Source: a bacterium
GTDB lineage: Bacteria > UBP15 > UBA6099 > JAJRTR01
Reading direction: 5' to 3'
Length of the DNA stretch: 64,000 bases
Assembly: GCA_024278215.1 (NCBI GenBank)
Contig: JAJRTR010000011.1
Span: forward strand, 29,787 to 93,786
Shown here one piece after another: positions 16,463-25,330 of the stretch. Position 1 is the stretch's first letter; every line of letters begins with the position of its first letter. Position numbers and translations under genes: made by a program. A model generated the notes under the pieces. That model was not told the origin of the DNA, did no database searches, and saw only the letters and a list, made by a program, of their open reading frames with translations.

Positions 16463-19279
16463 ATGAGAAAAAATACATTTATTCCTATTATCGTGTCGCT
16501 TATCATCGGCGCTTTCATGGTCGGCACATGGCTCATCGGTATATGGACGGATTACCTGTGGTTCGACAACCTGGGCTATAATTCCGTCTTCCTGTCCATT
16601 ATACAGACAAAGATAATTCTGGGATTACTTGTCGGCTCCGTATTCTTTGTTGTGCTGTATGCCAACTTCATTATCGCCGACCACCTGAGCAAGGTGGGTT
16701 ATATCAAAACCGGCGACAATGCCATCGAACTGCCCGGACTTGAGACGCTGGGCGCAAATTCAAAGTTCATTTTTCTCGGCACGGCAGCCTTCTTCGCACT
16801 CATAATAGGACTCGACGCGTCAAGCAACTGGTCCGCTTTTCTCAAGTTTATGAATGCCGTCAAATTCGGCGCGAACGATCCTGTGTTCGGACTCGACATT
16901 TCATTCTTTGTATTCCATCTTTCATTTCTTCAGAGCGCCTACCGATGGGTCCTTATGGGATTGATCTTCAGTATCGCAATCTCATTCTCCGTCTATGTCA
17001 CAAAGCGCGGCCTGATAATCACAGAGAATGGAATACATTACCGTGCGACATTGATTTCGCATCTTTCGGTTCTCGCGGCGGCGGCATTTGTGCTCAAGGC
17101 GGTCGGCTACAGGCTGACGGCCTACAGCCTGCTGGTGTCGTCGCGTGGTTTTGTCACAGGAGCGGGCTACACGGATGTTATAGTGCGGCTGCCTGTGTTG
17201 AACATTCTGTATCTTCTGTGTCTCGTGATCGCGGTGATTTTTCTCGCCAACGCATTCTTCAGAACGTGGAAAGTGCCTGTGGGTGCGCTGTTGTTTTTCG
17301 TGCTTGCCGCGGGGCTGGGCGCCGCATATCCCGAGCTGATACAGCGCCTGCGTGTCGAGCCCAACGAAATCTCGATGGAAACGCCCTACATCAAGCGGCA
17401 GATCGACTACACACGCGCGGCTTATGATCTCAACAATGTCACGGTGAAACAGTTCGAAGTCGATGAAAAACTCACTCCCGACGACATCGAGAACAACGAA
17501 CTGACTATTAAAAATGTACGGCTGTGGGACACGCGCCCCCTGTTGCTGACATTCCAGCAACTCCAGGAAATACGCACCTACTACAGCTTCGCGAGCGTGG
17601 ACATCGACCGCTACTATATCAACGGCGAATATCGCCAGGTGATGCTGTCGCCGCGCGAGTTGTCCTATGCGCAGCTTCCGAGCAAAATCTGGATCAACGA
17701 ACACCTCTCTTTCACACACGGCTACGGTTTGGTGATGTCGCCTGTCAACAAATTTACACGCGAGGGCATGCCCGAGTTTTTTATCAAGGACATTCCGCCT
17801 GTGTTCGACACAAACATAAAAGTCGACAGGCCGCAGATTTATTACGGCGAACTTTCCAATGATTATGTTTTTACCAGAACAAAATCGGACGAATTCGACT
17901 ATCCGCAGGGCGAGCAGAATGTTTTCGCCGACTACACAGGCAAGGGCGGCGTCAAGCTGGATTCCTTATTTAAAAAGGCGGCGTTCGCGCTGAAATTCTC
18001 GTCGCTTGCTATCCTGCTCAACACAGACATCACGACAGACAGCAGGATAATGATAAACAGGCGGATAACCCCCGGCGCGGGGCGCAGCTCGCGCGCGGAA
18101 CGCATTATGCCGCTGCTCGCTTATGACAGCGACCCATACATTGTCGTGGCCGATGGGAAACTCAAGTGGATGATCGACGCCTACACGCTCACTTCTGCTT
18201 ATCCTTATTCAGAACATTACCCTCTCGGCGGCAACGGTTCCGGTTTCAACTATATCCGCAACTCGGTTAAAGTAATTATCGACGCCTACGACGGTTCGGT
18301 CGATTTCTATATCTACGATGAGGACGACCCGATTATAAAAACTTATGCGAAAATGTTTCCCACTCTTTTCAAGCCGCGCTCCGAGATGCCCGAAGCGTTC
18401 CGAAGCCATGTGCGATACCCGGATGACCTCTTCAGGGTGCAGACCGACGTCTACACTGTATACCAGATGATGGAACCACAGATTTTCTACAACAAGGAAG
18501 ACCTCTGGACTTATCCGCGCGAGCTCTTCTACCAGGCCGAGCAGGAGATGTCGCCATACTATACGATCATGAGACTGCCGGGCGAAAAGAGAGAGGAGTT
18601 TATCCTCATGCTGCCCTTCACTCCAAAGAACAAGGACAACCTTTCAGCCTGGATGTGCGCGCGCAACGACGGCGACAACTACGGTCGCCTGATGGTCTAC
18701 AAATTCCCGAAAAAGAAACTGATCTTCGGGCCGTTCCAGGTTGAAGCGCGGATCGACCAGGACCCGGAAATATCGAGACAATTTACGCTCTGGAGCCAGA
18801 AGGGTTCGCAGATAATCCGCGGCAACATGCTGGTGATTCCTATCAGCGATTCGCTGCTGTATGTCGAGCCTGTGTTCCTTAAATCTGATAAGGGCGAGAT
18901 ACCCGAACTTAAACGAGTGATCGTGTCCACAGGCAGCAGGGTCGTGATGGAACAAACGCTCGAACTCGCCCTCGAGGAACTCATCGGCGAATACACAAGT
19001 GAGGTCGAAAGACTCGAAAAAGAAGAGGAAGTTAAGTCCGCCGCCGCGACGCCCGGAACGGCGAATAGATCCGATGCTGAACTCGTGAAGCGCAGCAGGG
19101 AATATCTCGATGCCGCGAAACAGAGCCTTCGACAACTCGACTGGCAGGGCTTCGGCGACAATCTCAACAATCTCGAAAAAACACTCGAAGCGCTCGAAGC
19201 GCAAACCGAACAGGAAACTGCGGAACCGCCAGCCGCCGCGCCGGCTGATGGCGAACCAGGCGCGGCATCGGGCAAATAG
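16463..19279 (+). CDS. UPF0182 family large membrane protein
   Basis: 938 residues. Seven hydrophobic helices in the first 310 residues (around 8-30, 45-70, 105-125, 155-180, 195-220, 240-265, 270-290) are followed by a long extracytoplasmic domain (about 310-860) and a Glu/Lys coiled-coil and Pro/Ala-rich tail (about 840-938). Family features include IGIWTDYLWFDNLGY at the first helix, ETPYIKRQIDYTRAAYDL after the last helix, LTYPEL-type motifs, and YSEHYPLGG and YIRNSVKVIIDAYDG in the middle. The start ATG has GAGGA eight bases upstream. The family is widespread and of unknown function. A B12/radical SAM gene follows 39 bases later and may be co-transcribed. Confidence 0.9.
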   Translation: MRKNTFIPIIVSLIIGAFMVGTWLIGIWTDYLWFDNLGYNSVFLSIIQTKIILGLLVGSVFFVVLYANFIIADHLSKVGYIKTGDNAIELPGLETLGANSKFIFLGTAAFFALIIGLDASSNWSAFLKFMNAVKFGANDPVFGLDISFFVFHLSFLQSAYRWVLMGLIFSIAISFSVYVTKRGLIITENGIHYRATLISHLSVLAAAAFVLKAVGYRLTAYSLLVSSRGFVTGAGYTDVIVRLPVLNILYLLCLVIAVIFLANAFFRTWKVPVGALLFFVLAAGLGAAYPELIQRLRVEPNEISMETPYIKRQIDYTRAAYDLNNVTVKQFEVDEKLTPDDIENNELTIKNVRLWDTRPLLLTFQQLQEIRTYYSFASVDIDRYYINGEYRQVMLSPRELSYAQLPSKIWINEHLSFTHGYGLVMSPVNKFTREGMPEFFIKDIPPVFDTNIKVDRPQIYYGELSNDYVFTRTKSDEFDYPQGEQNVFADYTGKGGVKLDSLFKKAAFALKFSSLAILLNTDITTDSRIMINRRITPGAGRSSRAERIMPLLAYDSDPYIVVADGKLKWMIDAYTLTSAYPYSEHYPLGGNGSGFNYIRNSVKVIIDAYDGSVDFYIYDEDDPIIKTYAKMFPTLFKPRSEMPEAFRSHVRYPDDLFRVQTDVYTVYQMMEPQIFYNKEDLWTYPRELFYQAEQEMSPYYTIMRLPGEKREEFILMLPFTPKNKDNLSAWMCARNDGDNYGRLMVYKFPKKKLIFGPFQVEARIDQDPEISRQFTLWSQKGSQIIRGNMLVIPISDSLLYVEPVFLKSDKGEIPELKRVIVSTGSRVVMEQTLELALEELIGEYTSEVERLEKEEEVKSAAATPGTANRSDAELVKRSREYLDAAKQSLRQLDWQGFGDNLNNLEKTLEALEAQTEQETAEPPAAAPADGEPGAASGK

Positions 19280-19318
19280 ACTGCCGCCCCTGCGCAGAAC
19301 AAAAGAAAGCGCCGGCTC

Positions 19319-20749
19319 ATGAACATTCTGCTCGTAAGGCCTCCCACGATAATGGGCGCGGAACACGCACACGCTTTCCAGCACCCGGTAAATCTGTGCC
19401 TGCTCGCCGCCTGCGCCGCCGCGGCCGGTTTCAAACCTTCCATAATAGATTATGAAATTTTCCCATACTCGCACAAAGCCTTCGGCGACACTGTCCGCGC
19501 AAAGAATCCATCGCTGATCGGCTACACCGCAATGACGCCGTCTATAGACTTCGCCGCCGAAATGGCCGCAACAGCGAAGCAGGCCGCGCCGGATGTGATA
19601 AATGTTGTCGGCGGCCCGCACACTTCCATTCTCCCCATAGAAACGCTGGAGCGATACCCGCAATTCGATGTGGCCGTGATGGGAGAAGGCGAGAAGGTTT
19701 TCGTCGATATATGCAGGACCGCCGAAGACGGCATGCTCGGTGCCGACGCCCTGCCCTCGGCTGTTATACGCAATGAAGACGGCGAACTTGTCGGCAGCGC
19801 CGGTTCGAGAATGACGCCGATGAACCTCGACGAATTGCCGTTCCCGGCTCGCGAACTGCTCGACCTTAAAAAATATCGTGGCGTCTCCACACCGGGTGTG
19901 CCGGGCGGCAGGGGCGGCGCGACCCAGTTGTTCACAGCGCGCGGCTGCCCCGGCAAATGCATCTTCTGCTGCTCGGAGCATGTTTTCGGTCGCAGGGTAC
20001 GCTCGCGCAGCGTCGATCACGTCATGGCGGAAGTCGAGGACTGCATCGCGCGCTTCGGCTTCACTCATTTCACTATCGACAACGACACTTTCACATACCG
20101 GCGCGGCGACGTAATGGAATTCTGCGAGCGTATCGCCGCGCTCGGCGTCACATGGGACTGCGACACCCGCGTTGACCGGGTCGATGAAGAAATGATACAC
20201 GCTATGGCACAGTCGGGTTGTCTCAAAATCGCCTTCGGCGTCGAAACCGGCAGTCCGGAGATTTTAAAACTCATAAAAAAGGGAATCACCATCGAGCAGA
20301 TAAAAACGGCATTTGCGGCGGCCTCGAAAGCGGGGATGCTCACATGCGCGTTTCTCATGGTGGGCAATCATCCGGAAGAAACAGAATCGGACATCGAAAT
20401 GACGGGAAAACTTGTGCGGGAAATAAGACCGGACCTGGTATCCGTCGCCATCGCGACACCCTATCCGGGCACACAGCTCGAAAGGCTGATGAAAGAAGAA
20501 GGGCTTCTCGAAAACAGCCTGCCCTGGCACGCCTGCGGCCAGTCGTTTCACGGAAAACCCATCACACGCACAAAAACAATATCGCCCACTCGCCTGCTCG
20601 AACTCCAGACCCGAATGTTGCGCTCCTTCTATCTCGACCCCGGCTACATCCTCCGCCGCCTCGCCCGGCTGCGCTCACCCGGTGAAATACGCTACTGGTT
20701 CGGCGCAGGCATCGAATTCGTCAAGTACCTTGCAGCAAGGAAAAAGTGA
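19319..20749 (+). CDS. B12-binding-type radical SAM protein
   Basis: 476 residues. An N-terminal cobalamin-binding-like Rossmann region (about 1-130; NVVGGPH and MGEGE signatures; no clear DxHxxG motif, so cobalamin may be bound base-off or not at all) is followed by a radical SAM domain. The 4Fe-4S cluster motif is CPGKCIFC (Cys210, 214, 217). Later signatures are FTIDNDTFTYRR, WDCDTRVD, IAFGVETGS and a C-terminal TPYPGTQLERL. Such proteins modify lipids, hopanoids, tetrapyrroles or natural products; the substrate cannot be read from the sequence. It follows UPF0182 on the same strand. Confidence 0.87.
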   Translation: MNILLVRPPTIMGAEHAHAFQHPVNLCLLAACAAAAGFKPSIIDYEIFPYSHKAFGDTVRAKNPSLIGYTAMTPSIDFAAEMAATAKQAAPDVINVVGGPHTSILPIETLERYPQFDVAVMGEGEKVFVDICRTAEDGMLGADALPSAVIRNEDGELVGSAGSRMTPMNLDELPFPARELLDLKKYRGVSTPGVPGGRGGATQLFTARGCPGKCIFCCSEHVFGRRVRSRSVDHVMAEVEDCIARFGFTHFTIDNDTFTYRRGDVMEFCERIAALGVTWDCDTRVDRVDEEMIHAMAQSGCLKIAFGVETGSPEILKLIKKGITIEQIKTAFAAASKAGMLTCAFLMVGNHPEETESDIEMTGKLVREIRPDLVSVAIATPYPGTQLERLMKEEGLLENSLPWHACGQSFHGKPITRTKTISPTRLLELQTRMLRSFYLDPGYILRRLARLRSPGEIRYWFGAGIEFVKYLAARKK

Positions 20750-20829
20750 ATTATACGGTTCTTCGCTGAATTGTGTGGGGAATCCGGATTTCTCAAAAAA
20801 AATCCTGAAAAGGGATCTCTTTCATCGAG

Positions 20830-22308
20830 TTATGAACTGAAGAGTGGCAGGATGCGGCCTTCACTGCCGAGTACGGGCAGGTCGTAGATGGCGGCGATTG
20901 TGGGAACGACATCTATGATGCTGGACATGCCCGGCAGAGTGCCCTCCCTGATACCGGGCCCGGCGAACATGAGTGTTGTAAGAGAGTCTTCCCGGTGAAG
21001 CCCCCCGTGTTGCCCTTTATATTTGAAATCGGAGAAATGGAATCCTTCGTCACAATTCGAGAGAAGTATCAGGTCTGAGGAACGCTTGCTGCGCAGATTG
21101 GCGATCCGGCCGGAAGCGCCGGGATATTTTTCCCGGTTGACCTGAAGCGAGAAGAATTCCTTTCTTCCATAAAGTTCGCCGTCTTTCATCACATTGTAGG
21201 TACTGTTTGCATAGTCATTTATGAGAATGAGGTCCAGCCAGCCCGGCGGCAGTGGCCCTCTCTGTCTTTTGCTGAGTTCCATGAGTTTTTCCGCAATGTC
21301 CACAAGGTCTTCGCGCAAACGCGGTGGATCATACCAGCGTTCCGTACTGCGGTTTCTTATATAAATGTTGGCGCAATTGCCGTGCGCGAGAATGACAGCG
21401 GAAGTTTTTTTTACTTTTTTGTGTTCGGCGGGATTGTAGCAAATGCAGCCGAAAGAATCGAAAATGGATTTGAGCCTGTTTTCGGTAATTCTCCTATTGT
21501 CCATGGCGGAAACAGCCGTCTGGGCGTATGAAGATGTCAGTACAAAAAAGCACTCTTTTTCGCCATGGCGCTTATCTATCGCGTTGATAATATTCGACAG
21601 GATATTATCCAGCGTATTAGTTAAATAGCCGGCCTGTGATGCCGGGCCGTGCAGATGTGAATGGCCGTCGCAACCCGGTAGATTAAAGAGAATCACTCGC
21701 TGGAGATGTTCTTCATCTTCTATGAGATAGAGAATTTTTTTCAAAACAGCCTTGTCTAAAACGGAGAATGGCAGCTTGTTGGTTTGGCAGAGTTTATATT
21801 TTATGAGGTCCGAGCGAGCAGGCCGCACCCACTCGTTGACACTGCGGCTGAAAGGATTAAAAACACAGGCAGTACGCACATTTCTTGCCTTCAGCGAATC
21901 GAAGAGAGTTTGTGTGGAACCACTGAGATCGGCCTCGCCGAGTGGGTGATCGTCCCTGTTCGGGAGAATCACGGTAGGCAGGCCATACGGCCTGTAGCCG
22001 AAGAGATGCAATCCGTCTTTAGGAGCTCTGTAGTCGCGAAACAGAGGAAATTTGCCGTAGCGGTCGAACCATGCGTCGGCAAAGATGAGATTGCCGGCGG
22101 GCATGGCCCCCGTGATAAGCGACGCCTGGCAGGGAATCGTCGAAGTGGGAAAGATGCTGACACATTTATCGGCGCGTCTCGCTTCGGAGAAAAGCCTGCT
22201 GAACCCCTCAAGCCGGCCGGAATCGAGCAGATTATAGAAAATATCGGGACGCAAACCATCTATATTGAACCATATAACGCGCGGCCTTTTCATCCCGTTA
22301 TTCACCAT
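20830..22308 (-). CDS. type I phosphodiesterase/nucleotide pyrophosphatase-fold protein with an altered metal site
   Basis: About 492 residues from ATG 22308 (an upstream TTG at 22326 would add six). Alkaline-phosphatase superfamily: WFNIDGLRPD gives the first metal Asp (around 18), FPTSTIPCQASLITG the nucleophile Thr, GCDGHSHLHGP the Asp/His ligands, and GQHGGLHRED the final His. The expected SDHGM motif is replaced by SSYAQ (in FFVLTSSYAQTAV), so an Asp and a His that normally bind metal are missing. There is no signal peptide or membrane helix, unlike most NPP-like enzymes. It is convergent with the radical SAM gene and stands alone. It may be a weak or redirected enzyme. Confidence 0.75.
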   Translation of the reverse strand: MVNNGMKRPRVIWFNIDGLRPDIFYNLLDSGRLEGFSRLFSEARRADKCVSIFPTSTIPCQASLITGAMPAGNLIFADAWFDRYGKFPLFRDYRAPKDGLHLFGYRPYGLPTVILPNRDDHPLGEADLSGSTQTLFDSLKARNVRTACVFNPFSRSVNEWVRPARSDLIKYKLCQTNKLPFSVLDKAVLKKILYLIEDEEHLQRVILFNLPGCDGHSHLHGPASQAGYLTNTLDNILSNIINAIDKRHGEKECFFVLTSSYAQTAVSAMDNRRITENRLKSIFDSFGCICYNPAEHKKVKKTSAVILAHGNCANIYIRNRSTERWYDPPRLREDLVDIAEKLMELSKRQRGPLPPGWLDLILINDYANSTYNVMKDGELYGRKEFFSLQVNREKYPGASGRIANLRSKRSSDLILLSNCDEGFHFSDFKYKGQHGGLHREDSLTTLMFAGPGIREGTLPGMSSIIDVVPTIAAIYDLPVLGSEGRILPLFSS

Positions 22309-22599
22309 TGTTCCTTTGACAATCAATTCCTTTTTTCAGCAATGCGATTTTGTCCCTGAATCGCACTTCAGAAACGAATTCCTCTGTAAGGATTCTAACA
22401 GTTTTACTTGATTATTAAAGTTGTTTCCGTTAAAAGTACTACAAAGGCGACTATATTCGTTTGGAATTCGGCGCTATCGCGATTTCCTCAAATGGATAAT
22501 CCGGGAAAGATTATATTTTTCCTTATTATAAGTGAAAGGTTGAAGACAAAAACACAGTTGATAATAAAGCGGGAAAATGAGAAAATTAAGGAGCGGAAA

Positions 22600-23640
22600 A
22601 TGAGAAATGTAAAAGAACAGATTCTTGCGGCAATAATAATTGTGGCTTTGCTTACGATTGCACATACGGCGTGGGCGGAGATAATTCCGGGCCAGAGTGT
22701 GGGCAAGCTTGTCGTGGAAAGCGCGAGCGGCGAAGAGGTGAATCTTGGAGATTACGGTAAACCTTTTATCCTCGCTTTTTTTGTGCCGAATAAGGAGGAA
22801 GACACGAAGCAGATGAAAGCGCTCAAAGAAATTCTTGTCAAGAAGAAACATAATAAATATACCGTTTTTGCAATCACGCGGGGAAAAAACGATGCTGAGA
22901 AGGCGGTTGCGGTAAACTTCATGAAACAGAACGGGCTTGATTTCGAGTTGCTGTTCGACTCTCGCGCAAAGGCCGCGCGAAAGTTTGAAAACAGGGTCTT
23001 TCCCACGTTCTATGTTTTTGACGAAAGAGGTATCATGAAGGCTGCTTCTTTGAATACTGTTACAGAACCCAACCGAAGACTGACGTTCGAGGACTTCCTT
23101 GATTATGTGACCGAAGGCCGTGAAATACCGTTTGTCGATTTCATACCGTACCCGCCGGAAAACCGCCGGAGCAAGACCGCTCACGGACTGCTGGGAAAAA
23201 CCGCTCCGGATTTTACTCTGCCGGACACCTATGGACGTATGCACGCGCTGTCTGATTACAGGGGTGAGAAGAATGTCATACTTATCTTCTGGAGCACGAC
23301 CTGCCCGCACTGTCTGAAAGAGTTGCCGCTGGTCCAGAGTTTCTACCTGACTCACAGGCTGAAAGACAATTTCGAGGTTCTCGCCGTGACAACTGTCAAG
23401 GGCGAGAGCGGACTAAAAAAGCTGAAATCCCTGATAAAGAAAAATATGTTTACTTTTATCACGCTCAACGACGAACAGAATGTGTCGGAAATGTACGGAG
23501 TACGCTATGTGCCGATGGCTTTTTTCATAAACAAGGATGGCGTAATAGTGGATTACCTGTCGGGAGAGAACAAGTATTTCGGGCAGGTTTACAACTCTAT
23601 ATTCGCGGACCCCAACAGGCTCGGCGAGAAAAAAAAGTGA
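22600..23640 (+). CDS. periplasmic protein with two thioredoxin-like domains
   Basis: 346 residues. The start is ATG 22600, with TTAAGGAG eight bases upstream; an open frame continues further upstream but lacks a ribosome site. Signal peptide MRNVKEQILAAIIIVALLTIA... ending near AWA. Domain 1 (about 28-165) is peroxiredoxin/TlpA-like but has no CxxC (FVPNKEEDTKQMK occupies the active-site place). Domain 2 (about 195-340) has TTCPHCLKEL, an active CPHC dithiol, then a cis-Pro region YVPMAFFINKDG. It is probably a thiol oxidoreductase in the periplasm (cytochrome maturation or disulfide handling), with the first domain structural or substrate-binding. Followed 29 bases later by a small gene on the same strand. 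Confidence 0.85.
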   Translation: MRNVKEQILAAIIIVALLTIAHTAWAEIIPGQSVGKLVVESASGEEVNLGDYGKPFILAFFVPNKEEDTKQMKALKEILVKKKHNKYTVFAITRGKNDAEKAVAVNFMKQNGLDFELLFDSRAKAARKFENRVFPTFYVFDERGIMKAASLNTVTEPNRRLTFEDFLDYVTEGREIPFVDFIPYPPENRRSKTAHGLLGKTAPDFTLPDTYGRMHALSDYRGEKNVILIFWSTTCPHCLKELPLVQSFYLTHRLKDNFEVLAVTTVKGESGLKKLKSLIKKNMFTFITLNDEQNVSEMYGVRYVPMAFFINKDGVIVDYLSGENKYFGQVYNSIFADPNRLGEKKK

Positions 23641-23669
23641 AGAATAGTGATTTGTAAGGGAGAAAGATA

Positions 23670-23966
23670 TTGAGAAGCTTTAAAATAGTTTTTTATAAAT
23701 CCGAGAGTGGAGAACTCGTCAAGATGAAGGAGTTTTTTCGGGAAGTCGACGGTCTCCAGGAACTGATTGCAGACCCCCCGGATGAATTTTTCGAGATGCT
23801 CGGCTCATTCTTCCCAGTGCATGGCTGGGCGGAAATGGACAGGGAGCGGTCTACGGTGTTCGTGGTCTTCGCGCCGCGAGAGAGTGATCTGGACGAGATA
23901 GATAACGACGAGTTCAAAGACTGGCTGAACAGCGTAAGTCCCGGCGACATAAAAGACTTCCTCTGA
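23670..23966 (+). CDS. small acidic hypothetical protein
   Basis: 98 residues from a TTG start with GGGAGAAAGATA upstream, 29 bases after the double-thioredoxin gene, so probably in the same operon. The protein is acidic, with no signal peptide or membrane helix (FKIVFYKSESGEL..., DLDEIDNDEFKDWLNSV). No family recognised. It ends 61 bases before an H23 hairpin and faces the MetE-like gene. Confidence 0.55.
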   Translation: MRSFKIVFYKSESGELVKMKEFFREVDGLQELIADPPDEFFEMLGSFFPVHGWAEMDRERSTVFVVFAPRESDLDEIDNDEFKDWLNSVSPGDIKDFL

Positions 23967-24026
23967 TTCTTCAAATGCGATTCCAACACGGAGATTGTGT
24001 ATTCCCGACGCGCAAAGGATTTTCGG

Positions 24027-24049
24027 CCCGCACTTGTGAAATATGCGGG
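24027..24049. repeat. H23 hairpin repeat, copy 2
   Basis: CCCGCAC and ATGCGGG arms with loop TTGTGAAAT, placed between the ends of two convergent genes (23966 and 24060). One mismatch in the left arm. Confidence 0.8.
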
Positions 24050-24059
24050 CTACCCCATC

Positions 24060-25109
24060 TTACGTCTTTTCTTTGTTGCCTCTCAACACCCTTGAAAGCC
24101 GCGCCGTCAGGTCCAGCATCTTAACCGCCTGTCCGGGTGTCAGCGAGCCGGCCCCGCAGGTTGGTGTGATAAGCGCCTGCTCGAGAATCACATTCTCTTT
24201 TATGCCCTTCTTTTCAAGCAGTCTGACTCCATCCTTGAAAATGCCGGTCAGTTTGTTTATGTCCTGCGAATCTATCGCAACGGTGCTGGGCACAACACCC
24301 CAGGCCAGCAGGCCGCCGCGTTCGAGATAATCGAATATCTGCTTTGCATAAAGAGACAGCGATTCAGCATATTCGAAAGCGTCGAAATTTATTATGTCGA
24401 CATTCGTGGACGCGATCAGCGACCAGTCCGTGTTCCCGCAGCAATGGATACCGGCGGAAGCGCCGGCGGCGTGAATATCGGCGATAACTTCATCGAGGCT
24501 TTTCACGACATCGTCGTACAGCAGCGGCACAGTAGCCGAACCGAAACTCTGCAAGTAGGGCTCGTCGATGAAAATAATAACTTCCGGGTTAAGTCGCTTC
24601 AGGAGCTGAGCCTGACGCCGCGCCTTGCGTCCGAGCCCCTTGACGACTCCATCCTTGAGCATATCGTCGTAGTATGACGCCCTGCCGTTCTGGTCGCACA
24701 CGGTAAGACCGAAAGTTATGGGACCTGTGACATGTCCTTTAACAGCAAAATAATCTGTTCCCTTTTCCTTATATTGTCTAATGAATTCATAAAATCCCGG
24801 CGCGTAATCTTCGGATATGTCGAACGGTTCGAGCGCTTCAGACATATAAGTTTCGTAGAACTTTTCCATCACCCCCGGCAGCGCGTCGCCGGTGTCGGAA
24901 CTGATCTTCTCATTTTTCGTATCCACTTTCACTGCCGGGATTCCCTCGCTGTACTGCGGGCACATCCCTTCGACAAAAGCGCGCGCCGGAAGCTGCGGCC
25001 ACACGGGTATATCCACGAGGCACCTGAAGATATCTTCGAGTGCTTCTCCAGGTGTTTTATAAGGGAAGCTGCCTATAGCAGTCGCTCTGCAAGCGGGTTG
25101 AATATTCAT
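24060..25109 (-). CDS. cobalamin-independent methionine synthase (MetE C-domain)-like protein
   Basis: 349 residues, corresponding to the catalytic C-terminal half of MetE or the short core-MetE and UROD-like fold. The zinc-site residues are visible: His222 and Cys224 in GIHCCGNTDWS and Cys318 in TPTCGAGSL; FIDEPYLQSFG supplies an acidic substrate-binding motif. The N-terminal half of classical MetE is absent. Short MetE-like enzymes use methylcobalamin or another methyl donor, or serve in methyl transfer other than methionine synthesis. It stands alone on the minus strand. The AIGSFPYKTP opening matches this family's N-terminus, supporting the start. Confidence 0.82.
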   Translation of the reverse strand: MNIQPACRATAIGSFPYKTPGEALEDIFRCLVDIPVWPQLPARAFVEGMCPQYSEGIPAVKVDTKNEKISSDTGDALPGVMEKFYETYMSEALEPFDISEDYAPGFYEFIRQYKEKGTDYFAVKGHVTGPITFGLTVCDQNGRASYYDDMLKDGVVKGLGRKARRQAQLLKRLNPEVIIFIDEPYLQSFGSATVPLLYDDVVKSLDEVIADIHAAGASAGIHCCGNTDWSLIASTNVDIINFDAFEYAESLSLYAKQIFDYLERGGLLAWGVVPSTVAIDSQDINKLTGIFKDGVRLLEKKGIKENVILEQALITPTCGAGSLTPGQAVKMLDLTARLSRVLRGNKEKT

Positions 25110-25280
25110 TGCCGTTTGTTCCGTTCTCGTGTTTCAGATCGATTCGATCACAACAAAAAGCGGCTTGCAAAATCGCAGCGTACCGCTCGATTACATTTTA
25201 TTCAGGGTACATGAAAATACAAACAACTATTGGTTGATCGGTTTAAACTTTGTGGTATGAACACTGCAAAATACAGATAG

Positions 25281-25303
25281 CACGCATATTTAACAGATGC
25301 GGG
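25281..25303. repeat. H23 hairpin repeat, copy 3 (degenerate)
   Basis: Arms CACGCAT and ATGCGGG with one mismatch, 28 bases beyond the stop of the CHASE2 protein gene. Confidence 0.65.
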
Positions 25304-25330
25304 TGAAAAATAGAAAGTCAGATGCCGGAT

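Noticed and set aside
18644-20200. 518-codon open frame on the minus strand across UPF0182 and the radical SAM gene
   Set aside because: It lies opposite two recognisable genes, shows no protein family features and spans their junction, so it is a by-product of codon bias.
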